The notes beneath the pieces are model-generated. The model had not been told where the DNA came from. It searched no databases and worked only from the letters and a program-made list of their open reading frames with translations. From positions 1 to 5,437 of the forward strand of contig QIDL01000599.1 in the NCBI GenBank assembly GCA_003228415.1: 5,437 nucleotides of DNA. Reading direction: 5' to 3'. How positions within the stretch are numbered: the stretch's first letter is position 1; the number at the start of each line of letters is the position of its first letter. The stretch comes from Gammaproteobacteria bacterium. GTDB lineage: Bacteria; Pseudomonadota; Gammaproteobacteria; Pseudomonadales; Azotimanducaceae. Shown here piece by piece: positions 5,307-5,437 of the stretch. The position numbers and the translations under genes are program-made.

Positions 5307-5437
5307 CTAACTTGGCCTTCTACCGAACCCACAGTTCCGGGAGGGCATCATGTCTGTTCCCCGTCGGTGCAAAACACTCCTACTGCAACCTGGGTTTCGC
5401 TGTGCCATCGGCCACGTACCCAGCCAGCGACCTGTTG
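5307..5437. other. Right-edge region, no gene resolved
   Basis: No reading frame can be assigned with confidence. On the minus strand one frame from the edge ends at TAG (5382-5380) after 18 codons with mostly G or C third positions, so it could be the last codons of an upstream gene. Another ends at TGA (5350-5348). On the plus strand an ATG at 5350, with GGGAGG 5 nt upstream, opens a frame that stays open for 29 codons to the edge. Its protein resembles nothing I know. Confidence 0.3.

Noticed and set aside
5350..5437. Possible plus-strand gene start at the right edge (GGGAGG then ATG)
   Set aside because: Only 29 codons are visible, with an unremarkable sequence and competing minus-strand frames. 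It is not enough to call a gene.

Overview
All recognisable genes lie on the minus strand, so the window reads from right to left. By inspection the base composition is moderately GC-rich. The gene set is a ferritin-like PF10118 protein, an NAD-type zinc alcohol dehydrogenase, an AhpD/carboxymuconolactone-decarboxylase (CMD) protein, a long glutathione S-transferase and an enoyl-CoA hydratase. This fits a free-living, lipid- or xenobiotic-degrading proteobacterium, perhaps a marine gammaproteobacterium, but the taxonomy is inferred from gene families only. No rRNA, tRNA, CRISPR array, insertion sequence or phage gene was seen.

Layout in transcription order. (1) 5219-4896 is a small hypothetical protein with pentapeptide-repeat-like character and its own -10-like box. 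(2) 4737-3898 is a PF10118 predicted metal-dependent hydrolase, preceded by a good sigma70-type promoter. (3) After a 159-bp gap comes a co-directional cluster: zinc-dependent dehydrogenase (3738-2662), a two-domain AhpD/CMD-like protein (2626-1364), a GST-family protein (1350-274) and, after 110 bp, the N-terminal 54 codons of an enoyl-CoA hydratase (163 to the left edge). The first three are separated by only 35 and 13 bp and look like one operon.

The main discovery is in the AhpD-like gene. A naive gene caller splits it because a TGA (1847-1849) interrupts the frame. That TGA sits exactly where the second cysteine of the AhpD redox motif belongs. The residues are E245, C257, TGA260 and H264, with the same 12/3/4 spacing as E118, C130, C133 and H137 of M. 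tuberculosis AhpD. The frame continues through the expected C-terminal half. A stem-loop with a perfect 6-bp base stem lies just downstream, and its apical loop starts 17 nt after the TGA with G at loop position 2, as expected of a bacterial SECIS element. I read it as a selenoprotein with a Cys-x-x-Sec centre.

One complication is a second in-frame stop, TAA at 2444-2446. It separates a well-translatable 60-codon N-terminal piece, which has its own CxxC and a strong ribosome binding site, from the rest. It may be a sequence error, a real nonsense mutation, or a sign that the gene is decaying. As a group, the cluster suggests oxidation of an alcohol or aldehyde, thiol/selenol-based peroxide or electrophile handling, glutathione chemistry and CoA-ester breakdown. 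That pathway is inference.
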